64,000 nt of DNA, from assembly GCA_900109895.1 (NCBI GenBank), contig FOBR01000011.1, positions 1 through 64,000 of the forward strand, written 5' to 3'. Shown here piece by piece: positions 54,904-61,571 of this stretch. The notes beneath the pieces were generated by a model. The model was not told where the DNA came from, ran no database searches, and worked only from the letters and a program-made list of their open reading frames with translations. Every line of letters starts with the position of its first letter. Position 1 is the stretch's first letter. Made by a program: the position numbers and the translations under genes. Source of the DNA: a bacterium A37T11 (GTDB lineage Bacteria; Bacteroidota; Bacteroidia; Sphingobacteriales; Sphingobacteriaceae).

Positions 54904-55361
54904 ATGAAAATATACAAGTTAACAGCAATTTTATTATTGTTAATATTTTTGAAGATTAGCGCAATGGCAAATACCTATGTTGTCAATTGTACCGCAGAAT
55001 CAGTTACAGACAATTCTAAAGGAATCTTAGTTAGGGATAACTGGTCAGATACGCTACATTATAAAAATGGGAAGATTGTATTCTCGCTCAGGCAAGGGAA
55101 GGATATTCGGGTGATACGACCCTATACAGAAAATTGGGTGATCAAGCTGTACGCAATTGTTTCCAAGTTCCGCAGTCCTATATCAAAGCGAATCCAAATT
55201 CACCTTTAAGTATTACCGCTTTAGAAATGATGGGATGCGGTGGCGGCGCTTCGGGTGTTACTTTTGAGACTTTAAAAATCTTGTTTGGGCAAGTTTCAAA
55301 ACCTGTCCGGGAATCGAAAGCGGGACGGAAATATGAGGCATTTTTAGCTACGCTTCACTGA
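54904..55361 (+). pseudogene. DUF4369/TlpA-type gene remnant with internal deletion
   Basis: The first frame (54904 on) gives a signal peptide and a short N-terminal domain (VIRPYTENW), then goes out of phase. Reading continues in a second frame from about 55130: GDQAVRNCFQVPQSYIKANP, NSPLSITALEMMGCGG, then a stop at 55361. The second part matches the helical spacer of TlpA-like proteins (IKANPNSPxSLxAL). The redoxin domain is missing. A deletion has joined two pieces out of frame. Confidence 0.65.
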
Positions 55362-55397
55362 TTTTATGTTTAATAATTTTATCCTATAGCAAAACCA

Positions 55398-55847
55398 ATG
55401 AAAAGAATTTTATTAATCATGTTCCTATTTATAAGGGTTAGAACAGCCGAAGCTCAGATCGAAACGCCGGTTAAATGGAGTTATGCAGCGAAGGGAACAT
55501 CTCCAACAGAAGCTGTATTGTTCCTAAAGGCGACCATTGACCAGGGTTGGCATATTTATTCGGTAAACCAGGCGGAAGGTGGGCCGATAAAAACGAGCTT
55601 TAGTTTTATTAGAGACAAAAAGTTTGAGTTAATGGGGAAAGAAAGGGAACCCGCTCCTCACACCAGTTTCAATAAGACCTTTAAAATTGATGTAGGTTAC
55701 TTTGAAAAATCAGTGATTTTTCAGCAGAAGATTACGCTTACTGGTAAGATTGCATTAGAGGTGAAGGGTTCAGTGGACTATATGGTTTGTAATGGTCATA
55801 AATGCCTTCCACCGGAAACGGTCGACTTTACTACACCCGTCAGATAA
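55398..55847 (+). CDS. DsbD N-terminal-domain-like exported protein
   Basis: The protein is 149 aa with a signal peptide (ending near TAEAQ). The body matches the DsbD N-terminal immunoglobulin-like domain: LFLKATIDQGWHIYSVNQAE, a long strand region, and the redox-like CNGHKCLPPETVDF close to the end. Such stand-alone domains can accept electrons from DsbD or a TlpA-like protein. Its place after two thioredoxin-type genes supports an envelope redox role. Confidence 0.8.
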   Translation: MKRILLIMFLFIRVRTAEAQIETPVKWSYAAKGTSPTEAVLFLKATIDQGWHIYSVNQAEGGPIKTSFSFIRDKKFELMGKEREPAPHTSFNKTFKIDVGYFEKSVIFQQKITLTGKIALEVKGSVDYMVCNGHKCLPPETVDFTTPVR

Positions 55848-56197
55848 TAAATAATTCTGGGTTGTTACGTAAACTCACGAGTTAGGTCATATTGACAAAA
55901 AGATATATTTTACAGGTCAGAGCGGTTCGGCCTGGTTACGTTCTATGATTTCATTATAGTTAGTTCGATATTTATGCTATAGATGTGATAGTATGTAAGC
56001 CAACAAAATACCACTGTTGAATTTATCAATTTGGTGGATAAAGCCTTAAAGCAGAATTGAAAAAATGATAGGTTCATCTAAGAAACAGCTTCCAAATATA
56101 AATTTATGTCAATCTATTTTTTTTAATTAAAGTGTTTGGTTTCTATGGAAGCGGTGTTAAATTGTATTCGAGCATATTTAAAATTGATCACCATACA
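55848..56197. other. AT-rich intergenic stretch, no gene recognised
   Basis: About 350 bp without a supported gene. One short frame near 55872 reads THELGHIDKKIYFTGQSGSAW, with a HExxH-like string, but it is bounded by stops and has no start. This may be a scrap of a decayed gene. Confidence 0.4.
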
Positions 56198-56515
56198 TTG
56201 GAATTTAAAAAAGTAATCTTTTATTTATTGGCCTTTTGCCTCTTACTCACCTCCTGTGGACAGCCGGAAACCCCGATTGGCAACACCTTGATCCGGAAAA
56301 AGATGGCGTGTTTGGCATCAGCGACGACCGGGCTTATGATGAATTGCTTAGAGACAAAACTGGCACATCAGTCATTGTCGCCGTGCTGGATGGGGGTGCT
56401 GATACGGGTCATGAAGACCTAAAATCAATACTTTGGATAAATAATAAGAAAAAACAAGCAATGGTATCGATGACGATGGCAACGGTTACATTGATGGCGG
56501 TCCGTAGGCAAAAGG
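56198..56515 (+). pseudogene. Subtilase (S8 peptidase) lipoprotein, 5' fragment with frameshifts
   Basis: TTG at 56198 opens a lipoprotein signal (KKVIFYLLAFCLLLTSCG). After a shift near 56270 a second frame carries WQHLDPEKDGVFGISDDRAY and the S8 catalytic Asp region VIVAVLDGGADTGHEDLKS. A further shift near 56455 leads to GIDDDGNGYIDGG, the loop that follows in subtilases of this group. The His and Ser regions are absent. Two frameshifts plus truncation make it a clear pseudogene. Confidence 0.75.
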
Positions 56516-56839
56516 CTCATTGTTCACCTCCCAACCCAAACAGCGAACGCAGAAACGAAGGTTCTACGTATTGATGGACACGGATTTCTTTACTTTCCAA
56601 GTGATAACTTACGAATACGCTGCCTTCATAATTACCTGAACTGGCTTGGGAAGTAGCAGGCAACAGGTCATTTTTTACCTGCTATAACTCCCCACATATT
56701 CTCCCAATTTGAAATAATTCGAACAGAAAATAAATTTCCGAAAATCGCTTCCCCGGCAATTTTTTCCCTCGATTATCTTGTTTATTTTTACACTTTCAAA
56801 TCAAATTTGAAATTGACGGTTTAACGATAAACGAATTTT
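56516..56839. other. Intergenic stretch with an inverted repeat before the Crp-like gene
   Basis: No gene seen. TTCAAAT-CAA-ATTTGAA at 56795-56811 is a perfect 7-bp inverted repeat about 30 bp upstream of the Crp-like start and could be its operator. Its spacing differs from the classic FNR/CRP box. Confidence 0.4.
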
Positions 56840-57418
56840 ATGTATCTACAACAAATGATTGAACTTTTTACCCAACTAAATTACCCGGAAACATTAATTA
56901 AAGAAAACCTTCTACCCATCCTGCAGGGCCGTGTGTTCCATGAGCGGAAGACGCTCCTTCACAAAAATGAAATCCCAAAAGAGCTGCATTTTGTAGCCAA
57001 AGGCTATGGCCGCGTATCCTACCTGAATGATGATCAACAAACCATCACCGCTCGTTTTGTGAAACCTGTTGAGTCGTTAAACCTTAACCAGGATTTCCTG
57101 AAGCAAATCCCTTCTCCGGTTCGGTTGGAAGTTTATAAAGAAAGCTATGTCTATACCATAACCTATGAAAATTTCAGTAAGCTTTACGATAACGATCACC
57201 AGTTTAAAAAAGCGATCACCTTGCTTCTGGCCAAACAGCTCTATGATAAGGCCAGGGATGCCGAGATCCTTAAAATAAGTAAACTTAAATTTGCCCGTAT
57301 ACTTGCTTACCTGCCGTATTATCCGGACCTGAAAACCCATGCCTCCAACCCGGAGATCGCCAGCAAGCTGGGTATCTCAAGCACCACCGTTTGGCGATAT
57401 TTTAATAATAAGAAATAG
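56840..57418 (+). CDS. Crp/Fnr-family transcriptional regulator
   Basis: The protein is 192 aa. The N-terminal cyclic-nucleotide-binding-like beta-roll (LLHKNEIPKELHFVAKGYGR, VSYLNDDQQTITARFVKPVE) lacks the arginine-rich cAMP pocket, and the C-terminal winged helix ends NPEIASKLGISSTTVWRYFN. This is the common Bacteroidota Crp/Fnr type with unknown effector. It is followed 3 bp later by an AraC-like regulator on the same strand, so the two probably form one operon upstream of the lysis-like cassette. Confidence 0.85.
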   Translation: MYLQQMIELFTQLNYPETLIKENLLPILQGRVFHERKTLLHKNEIPKELHFVAKGYGRVSYLNDDQQTITARFVKPVESLNLNQDFLKQIPSPVRLEVYKESYVYTITYENFSKLYDNDHQFKKAITLLLAKQLYDKARDAEILKISKLKFARILAYLPYYPDLKTHASNPEIASKLGISSTTVWRYFNNKK

Positions 57419-57421
57419 CCC

Positions 57422-58405
57422 ATGGAAGAATACCTGGTGGTAAGGCCATCAGAATGGTATAGCCAAATCGTTAGGGAGGCTGCCGTGGAGCCATTATGGC
57501 TTAAGCAACGCATACCCTATGCCAGGCTCCAACACCAGATCGCAGGCCGTTCAACCATCTGCTCGCAGACCTACAAGGGACTGCATCACGTCATCGGATA
57601 TTACGAGGGACGGTTGCACCGAAATCTGGAAATTACGGTACAACTGGGCAAGCAGATGCTATTGGGTGTGATTGTGCTGGAAGGGGTTATGCGGCTGCCC
57701 GGTAATGAACCAAGGCGACCAAAACTGGCCCGCAGCAAACAATGCTTTCTGGCTAGCAGGCCGCCTGGCACTTGCCGTATACAACTGGACAAGGGCCCTG
57801 TGCGATTGCTGCTGTTTGCCCAGGAAAAGGCTTGGGTAACGAAATGGGAGCACCGCTTTACCCATATTAGGCCTTTACTACTGCCCTTACTTCAAGGTAG
57901 GGATGAATCCTTGCTGCTTCCGCTCCAAAAATTGAATAGTGGAATCAGCAGGCCGCTAAAACAACTGTTGAAGCTAAAGCCGGATGAACATACCAACCTG
58001 GAATTAGCGCAACTGCAACTGATGGAGGAAATGCTGAAAGGCTACGACCTGCAGATGGCTAAGGGCAATGTGACCCTGCGCGAAACGTATGTACAGCTGG
58101 TAGAACGATTTGAGTTGGCGGTTTATGCCGGGCTGCTTGCCGGTGCGCCAGAAAATATAGCGCAGCTGATCGACCGCCTTGGCACGAGTGATGATACGCT
58201 GCGACGCGCCTGCCATGAAGTGCATCGGGAGGCTCCCAAGCAGGTGCAGCTTACCTTTAGCTTTGGATGGGCCCAATCCCAATTGCGGGCAGGTGCAGCA
58301 CCGATGGAAGTGGCTTCCAAAATGGGCTACGCAGAGTATACCAATTTTAGCCGGCAATACAAAAAACGGTTTAAACGATTGCCATCCAAGGATAAAGGCA
58401 ACTGA
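57422..58405 (+). CDS. AraC-family regulator
   Basis: The protein is 327 aa. There is a long N-terminal sensor region of unknown type and a C-terminal domain with two helix-turn-helix units; the second is clear (APMEVASKMGYAEYTNFSRQYKKRF, split here: YAEYTNFSRQYKKRF). The first HTH (ENIAQLIDRLGTSDDTLRRA) fits AraC proteins. It has the same length and plan as the regulator at 61572, but the two share little outside the HTH. The pair flanks the cassette at 59.2-61.5 kb and is a natural candidate to bind the TGTCAA repeats. Confidence 0.85.
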   Translation: MEEYLVVRPSEWYSQIVREAAVEPLWLKQRIPYARLQHQIAGRSTICSQTYKGLHHVIGYYEGRLHRNLEITVQLGKQMLLGVIVLEGVMRLPGNEPRRPKLARSKQCFLASRPPGTCRIQLDKGPVRLLLFAQEKAWVTKWEHRFTHIRPLLLPLLQGRDESLLLPLQKLNSGISRPLKQLLKLKPDEHTNLELAQLQLMEEMLKGYDLQMAKGNVTLRETYVQLVERFELAVYAGLLAGAPENIAQLIDRLGTSDDTLRRACHEVHREAPKQVQLTFSFGWAQSQLRAGAAPMEVASKMGYAEYTNFSRQYKKRFKRLPSKDKGN

Positions 58406-58515
58406 AATTTGCAGCAATCGGCCATTTGAAACACCTTGGCCATTAGACATATTTGCGTCGATGTTTAATGTTTAACTGGCTGTCTGTTTGGCAGAACTCC
58501 TGATAGACGGCCCAA

Positions 58516-58803
58516 ATGGTTTATCAGATGAGAATACATGTACGATTGCTTGTCAATTTGGACAAAAACGTGAGCAAACTGCTCATCCTGCTGGAGCGGC
58601 TGGAAAAACAGCACCAACCTGTTTTATCACACGAAGAAGAACTGGCAGACCGCGCAGACACCGAGTGGGTGCTGGAATTTCTGGGCATCAGCCTGAACAC
58701 CTTTAAGACCCATGTACGCTATGTGCAGCTGACCCCCAAAATCATTGGCGCCCGGGAATACTACTCCAAGCAGGAAGTTTACCGGATGATGCGCCGGAAG
58801 TAG
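58516..58803 (+). CDS. Small helix-turn-helix protein
   Basis: The protein is 95 aa. An N-terminal helical part (LLVNLDKNVSKLLILLERLE) is followed by a MerR/excisionase-like HTH (WVLEFLGISLNTFKTHVRYV) and the ending YYSKQEVYRMMRRK. Proteins of this size and type are common regulators on Bacteroidota conjugative elements and prophage remnants. An in-frame start at 58525 is possible. It may help control the adjacent cassette. Confidence 0.65.
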   Translation: MVYQMRIHVRLLVNLDKNVSKLLILLERLEKQHQPVLSHEEELADRADTEWVLEFLGISLNTFKTHVRYVQLTPKIIGAREYYSKQEVYRMMRRK

Positions 58804-59105
58804 GGATTTGGCCTGCGGCCGCTGCTATTTGGCGGGTAAGCAAAATGGTGACGACTGCAGGCTTTTTTCTTTGGCTTATGAGCGGAGCTAAGCTGCGCAC
58901 AAGGGCAGCTGTTTTCCATACGGGTAAAACCCTATTACCTATAAGCAACGCTTTTTTTCACTTAATCGATGTGGTAGAGGCGGCATGCGCAGGCGCTGCG
59001 CCTGGAGTCGCCGTTGGATGCCTTTAAGCATCCTGTTTAAGACTGCATCCATTGGCATTATGCCTGCAGGTTTGCAGGCTACAAGCACAAGAATAATCGC
59101 TGAAA
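58804..59105. other. Gene-free region with palindromes upstream of the repeat array
   Basis: No supported gene; a 60-codon frame at 58845 looks random. AGGCG-CTG-CGCCT (58991-59003) and GCCTGCA-GGTT-TGCAGGC (59062-59079) are perfect small hairpins. The second lies 29 bp before the TGTCAA array and might be a terminator stem without a T-run or a protein-binding site. Confidence 0.5.
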
Positions 59106-59107
59106 GG

Positions 59108-59153
59108 TGTCAAAATCTGTCAATCACTGTCAACCGCTGTGAAGTTTTGTCAA
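59108..59153 (+). repeat. Five TGTCAA repeats at exact 10-bp spacing
   Basis: TGTCAA begins at 59108, 59118, 59128, 59138 (as TGTGAA) and 59148. The 10-bp period puts every copy on the same face of the helix. The array ends 3 bp before the -33 box of the cassette promoter, where an activator array would be expected. The intervening bases differ, so it is not a plain tandem copy. Confidence 0.85.
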
Positions 59154-59156
59154 ATA

Positions 59157-59187
59157 TTTGTAATACAGCTATTTGTGTATATGTTTG
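59157..59187 (+). promoter_or_regulatory. Consensus Bacteroidota promoter of the lysis-like cassette
   Basis: TTTG at 59157-59160, 19 nt, then TATGTTTG at 59180-59187, an exact match to TTTG-N19-TAnnTTTG. Transcription should start near 59192-59195, at the first base of the following hairpin. Confidence 0.75.
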
Positions 59188-59191
59188 CTCC

Positions 59192-59224
59192 GTGATCAAT
59201 GGAGATCACCTTAAAAAAGGAGGT
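59192..59224 (+). promoter_or_regulatory. 5'-UTR hairpin and consensus Shine-Dalgarno
   Basis: GTGATC-AATGGA-GATCAC (59192-59209) would form a hairpin at the extreme 5' end of the mRNA, a place where stems protect from decay. AAGGAGGT at 59217-59224 lies 4 nt before the ATG at 59229. Such a full Shine-Dalgarno is rare in Bacteroidota and rather phage-like. Confidence 0.65.
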
Positions 59225-59228
59225 AATT

Positions 59229-59615
59229 ATGAGACAAGTATTCACAGCATTCCGGGCAGCAGTGATGCCACAGCTACCGGAAGCATTAGACCTGCGGTGG
59301 TGGGCATGGCAGGGATGGATCCCGGTATTGACAGTCGCGCAATGGGCGCTATTAACTGTACTGTTCCTAAAAAGCGGCGAGATCATCCGGCAATACGACC
59401 CCACTGCTGGTTTAATAGGCGGCGACGTGATCAATGCCCTGATCTTATGTCTGCTCATCGTAGACAGTTTTGCCGTAGGCGCCTGGCTGCTCATGCAGCT
59501 GATCAAAAAAAGTTTTATTAAAAATGTATCCGCATGTTTAGAAACAAAAATCTGTCTATTATCCTATTGGGGCTTGGTCTTGCTCTTTGTCTGGGTGTTC
59601 TCACTGGTGGTGTAA
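59229..59615 (+). CDS. Small membrane protein, holin-like
   Basis: The protein is 128 aa, started at the ATG behind the strong Shine-Dalgarno (an earlier in-frame ATG at 59199 would use the hairpin as coding sequence). Three membrane segments are seen at about 29-47 (GWIPVLTVAQWALLTVLFL), 68-91 and 107-128. There is no recognised family signature. Small size, three helices and the place directly before, and overlapping, a peptidoglycan hydrolase gene are the layout of holin-endolysin pairs. The holin role is an inference from architecture. Confidence 0.6.
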   Translation: MRQVFTAFRAAVMPQLPEALDLRWWAWQGWIPVLTVAQWALLTVLFLKSGEIIRQYDPTAGLIGGDVINALILCLLIVDSFAVGAWLLMQLIKKSFIKNVSACLETKICLLSYWGLVLLFVWVFSLVV

Positions 59616-60199
59616 CCGTCATCCCGAGTGAAGGCAGAGGTAGGGAAATGTGGGGAATCGAGGGATCTTCTAAGTGCGGAGGTAGGGTTTTTAATAGCAG
59701 GGATTCTTCGATTCCACTGCGTTCCACTCAGAATGACGCCAGAAGAAGATTGCAGCAGATCTACACGGCCGAAATTGGCGTACGTGAAGCCACCGGCCAT
59801 AACGATGGTACCAGAGTGCAGGAATATTTGCAATACGTCCATCTAAAAGGTAATTTTTCCTACTGCGCAGCCTTCACATGCTGGGCGCTAGGAAAGGCAG
59901 GTATAAATAATCCCAAAAATGGCTGGGCGCCAGCTATGTTCCCGGAAAAGAGGGTGGTGTGGAAAGGAGGGAAGCATAATGATGCGATTAATCGCGTCTT
60001 TACAGGCGACGTATTCGGCATCTATTTCTCCAACCTCAAACGCATTGGCCACTGCGGGTTTGTAGACAGTTGGGACCGCACCTGGTGCATAACGGTAGAA
60101 GCCAATACCACAGACATCCGTGCCGGCCCTGGTGAAGGTGTATTCAAAAAGAAACGATTGGTCAAGACCATTTATAAGGTGGCTGATTGGGTTAATTAG
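59534..60199 (+). CDS. CHAP/NlpC-like peptidoglycan hydrolase (endolysin-like)
   Basis: The protein is 221 aa and overlaps the preceding gene by 82 bp in another frame. An N-terminal hydrophobic segment (LSIILLGLGLALCLGVLTGG) acts as signal or anchor. Residues about 29-68 are encoded by a 120-bp inverted-repeat insertion. The catalytic domain follows: IGVREATGHNDGTRVQEYLQ, the candidate nucleophile Cys111 in NFSYCAAFTCWALGKAG, and candidate His173 in RIGHCGFVDSW. It should cut peptide cross-links in cell wall. Phage endolysin or a domesticated hydrolase are both possible; no phage structural genes are nearby. Confidence 0.75.
   Translation: MFRNKNLSIILLGLGLALCLGVLTGGVTVIPSEGRGREMWGIEGSSKCGGRVFNSRDSSIPLRSTQNDARRRLQQIYTAEIGVREATGHNDGTRVQEYLQYVHLKGNFSYCAAFTCWALGKAGINNPKNGWAPAMFPEKRVVWKGGKHNDAINRVFTGDVFGIYFSNLKRIGHCGFVDSWDRTWCITVEANTTDIRAGPGEGVFKKKRLVKTIYKVADWVN
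59618..59737 (+). mobile_element. 120-bp inverted-repeat (MITE-like) insertion inside the hydrolase gene
   Basis: The left end GTCATCCCGAGTG and right end CACTCAGAATGAC are imperfect inverted repeats; further inside, GAATCGAGGGATCTTC mirrors GATTCTTCGATTCC. Such GTCATyCyGAGTG elements are scattered in many Bacteroidota genomes (family knowledge). Its length of exactly 40 codons, without a stop, keeps the gene in frame between the signal segment and the catalytic domain. Confidence 0.7.
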
Positions 60200-60257
60200 T
60201 TCGTTGGTTATTAGTGTAATATCAATTACGATCAATTTACAATATTCACTTAAATTA

Positions 60258-60379
60258 TTAACGCTGCCGGTCAAGCGAACGGCCTCGGGATAATAGCGAA
60301 AGGAGATCCCGGTGAGCCGTAGGTGAACCGAAGCTCCTGTAGCGGTTATCCCAGCCGTGAGATGACCGGCCAGCGTTAA
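60258..60379 (+). ncRNA. Approximately 122-nt nested hairpin RNA or structured leader
   Basis: Outer stem: TTAACGCTG-CCGGTCA (60258-60273) with TGACCGG-C-CAGCGTTAA (60363-60379), 16 pairs and one bulge. Inside: CGGC with GCCG, GGGATAA (60287-60293) with TTATCCC (60346-60352), AGGAG (60301-60305) with CTCCT (60334-60338), CGGT with ACCG. An alternative local stem CGGGAT/ATCCCG (60286-60291 with 60306-60311) would exclude the GGGATAA pairing. It sits in the 219-bp gap between the hydrolase and FN3 genes. No family recognised; an mRNA leader, a small RNA or a DNA cruciform are all possible. Confidence 0.6.
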
Positions 60380-60418
60380 AAAATTAATTAATTCACATTT
60401 AAATTAATACTAAAAAAA

Positions 60419-61051
60419 ATGAAAAGATTCGCAGTAAACAATTTCAAAAAATTAGGGGATGACCAGTTGGTCACCGAGGTTAAAACAATTATCGAGGCGA
60501 TGACCGTGAATGTGGTGCTGTTTGCGACGCCGTCGCCGGCACTGGCCGATGTGCAGATAGCACTGACGGATTTTGAAGGAAAACTGGCGGTGTCCAGGCG
60601 CCGGGGTAATCCGATGGAGACCAGTGTTAAGAATGAAAGCAAACTCGTGTTGGCAGAGCTGATGCGAAAGCTGGCCTTTTATGTAAACGATGTAGCGGCA
60701 GGTACGCTGAGCGTATTGCTAGCTTCAGGCTTTAAGTTAAACCAAAGCCTGGCCAATGGTTTGCCACCGGAAACGCCGGATGGGCTAAGGCTCCGTGAGG
60801 GCCGGCAAAAAGGCCAGATCAGGCTGGACTTTAGCCCGGTGGCCACCGCACGCGCGTATGAATACCGCTTTACTTCACAATTAACTTCTGATGGCAAGCC
60901 AGTGTGGGATGAACGTTTCCATACCACTACATCATTCAACAACGTATTGTCGCCTGTGGAAGCAGGTCTTACCTATTATGTACAGGTACGGGCGCTGAAT
61001 GCGCATGGGGCGAGTGATTGGAGTTATGTGCTGGATTATATTGGAAGGTAA
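60419..61051 (+). CDS. FN3-domain protein of unknown function
   Basis: The protein is 210 aa without a signal peptide. The N-terminal half is helical (FKKLGDDQLVTEVKTIIEAM, ELMRKLAFYVNDVAAGTLSV). The C-terminal half (about 118-207) is a fibronectin type III fold (GQIRLDFSPVATARAYEYRF, GLTYYVQVRALNAHGASDWS). Similar proteins of about 210 aa recur in Bacteroidota without known function. The lack of a signal within a cassette of membrane and wall-active proteins suggests a cytoplasmic cargo or a protein released by the neighbours. That is speculative. Confidence 0.75.
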   Translation: MKRFAVNNFKKLGDDQLVTEVKTIIEAMTVNVVLFATPSPALADVQIALTDFEGKLAVSRRRGNPMETSVKNESKLVLAELMRKLAFYVNDVAAGTLSVLLASGFKLNQSLANGLPPETPDGLRLREGRQKGQIRLDFSPVATARAYEYRFTSQLTSDGKPVWDERFHTTTSFNNVLSPVEAGLTYYVQVRALNAHGASDWSYVLDYIGR

Positions 61052-61058
61052 AGGGAAC

Positions 61059-61517
61059 ATGAAAAAAATATTGTTATTCTTCCTCCTTCTCACAGGCTGC
61101 GCTGGGTTTAAAGCGACTAATCTGCATACGAATAGTGCTAAAGAGCAGGAGCAACGGGTGTACGATAGCCTGCAGACACAACAGGTGAAAAGTAGTTTTA
61201 ACCTCCTGGAGCATCAGTGGCAACAGGATAGTGTGACCTACAAAGCGATGATCGGTGTCAGCGGTACAGGAGCCAGGATCTGGGTGACGGGCAGTGGACA
61301 GAAAGTCAGCCTTTCCCAAAAACAGCAGGATAGTAGCCGGACGGATAGCCTGGCTACGCACATCCAGTTAAATCAGGAACATAAACAGCAGGAACAGCAA
61401 ACGGTGAAGAACACGAGGCAATTCAGCTTGAACATTTACTGGGTGTTACTTTCCATCGGGTTGCTGGCCCTGGCTGTTTATTTTGTACGCAAATACTGGC
61501 CAAAAAGCCCGGGATAG
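61059..61517 (+). CDS. Lipoprotein with C-terminal membrane helix, unimolecular-spanin-like
   Basis: The protein is 152 aa from the ATG at 61059, 8 bp after the FN3 stop (an earlier in-frame ATG at 60999 lacks a signal). Lipobox LLTGC (Cys14), a long Gln-rich probably coiled-coil middle, then one helix near the C-terminus (YWVLLSIGLLALAVYFVR) and a basic tail. An N-terminal lipid anchor for the outer membrane plus a C-terminal inner-membrane helix is the defining plan of phage u-spanins, which fuse the two membranes. No sequence family recognised; the role is inferred from architecture and the holin/hydrolase neighbours. Confidence 0.6.
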   Translation: MKKILLFFLLLTGCAGFKATNLHTNSAKEQEQRVYDSLQTQQVKSSFNLLEHQWQQDSVTYKAMIGVSGTGARIWVTGSGQKVSLSQKQQDSSRTDSLATHIQLNQEHKQQEQQTVKNTRQFSLNIYWVLLSIGLLALAVYFVRKYWPKSPG

Positions 61518-61571
61518 TATGCGGGAAAAAGCTAACTCCAAATTCCTCTGTTAAGCCGAAATTAGCTGAAA

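Noticed and set aside
55872-55960. THELGHIDKK, a HExxH zinc-protease-like string
   Set aside because: The frame has no start, is bounded by stops and shows no other peptidase feature; chance or an unrecognisable scrap.
58845-59027. 60-codon open frame before the TGTCAA array
   Set aside because: Composition and lack of any ribosome-binding or family signal suggest a random frame; the region looks regulatory.
60258-60379. Integron attC site
   Set aside because: Ends are palindromic, but the conserved attC core boxes are not matched and no integrase or cassette array is present.
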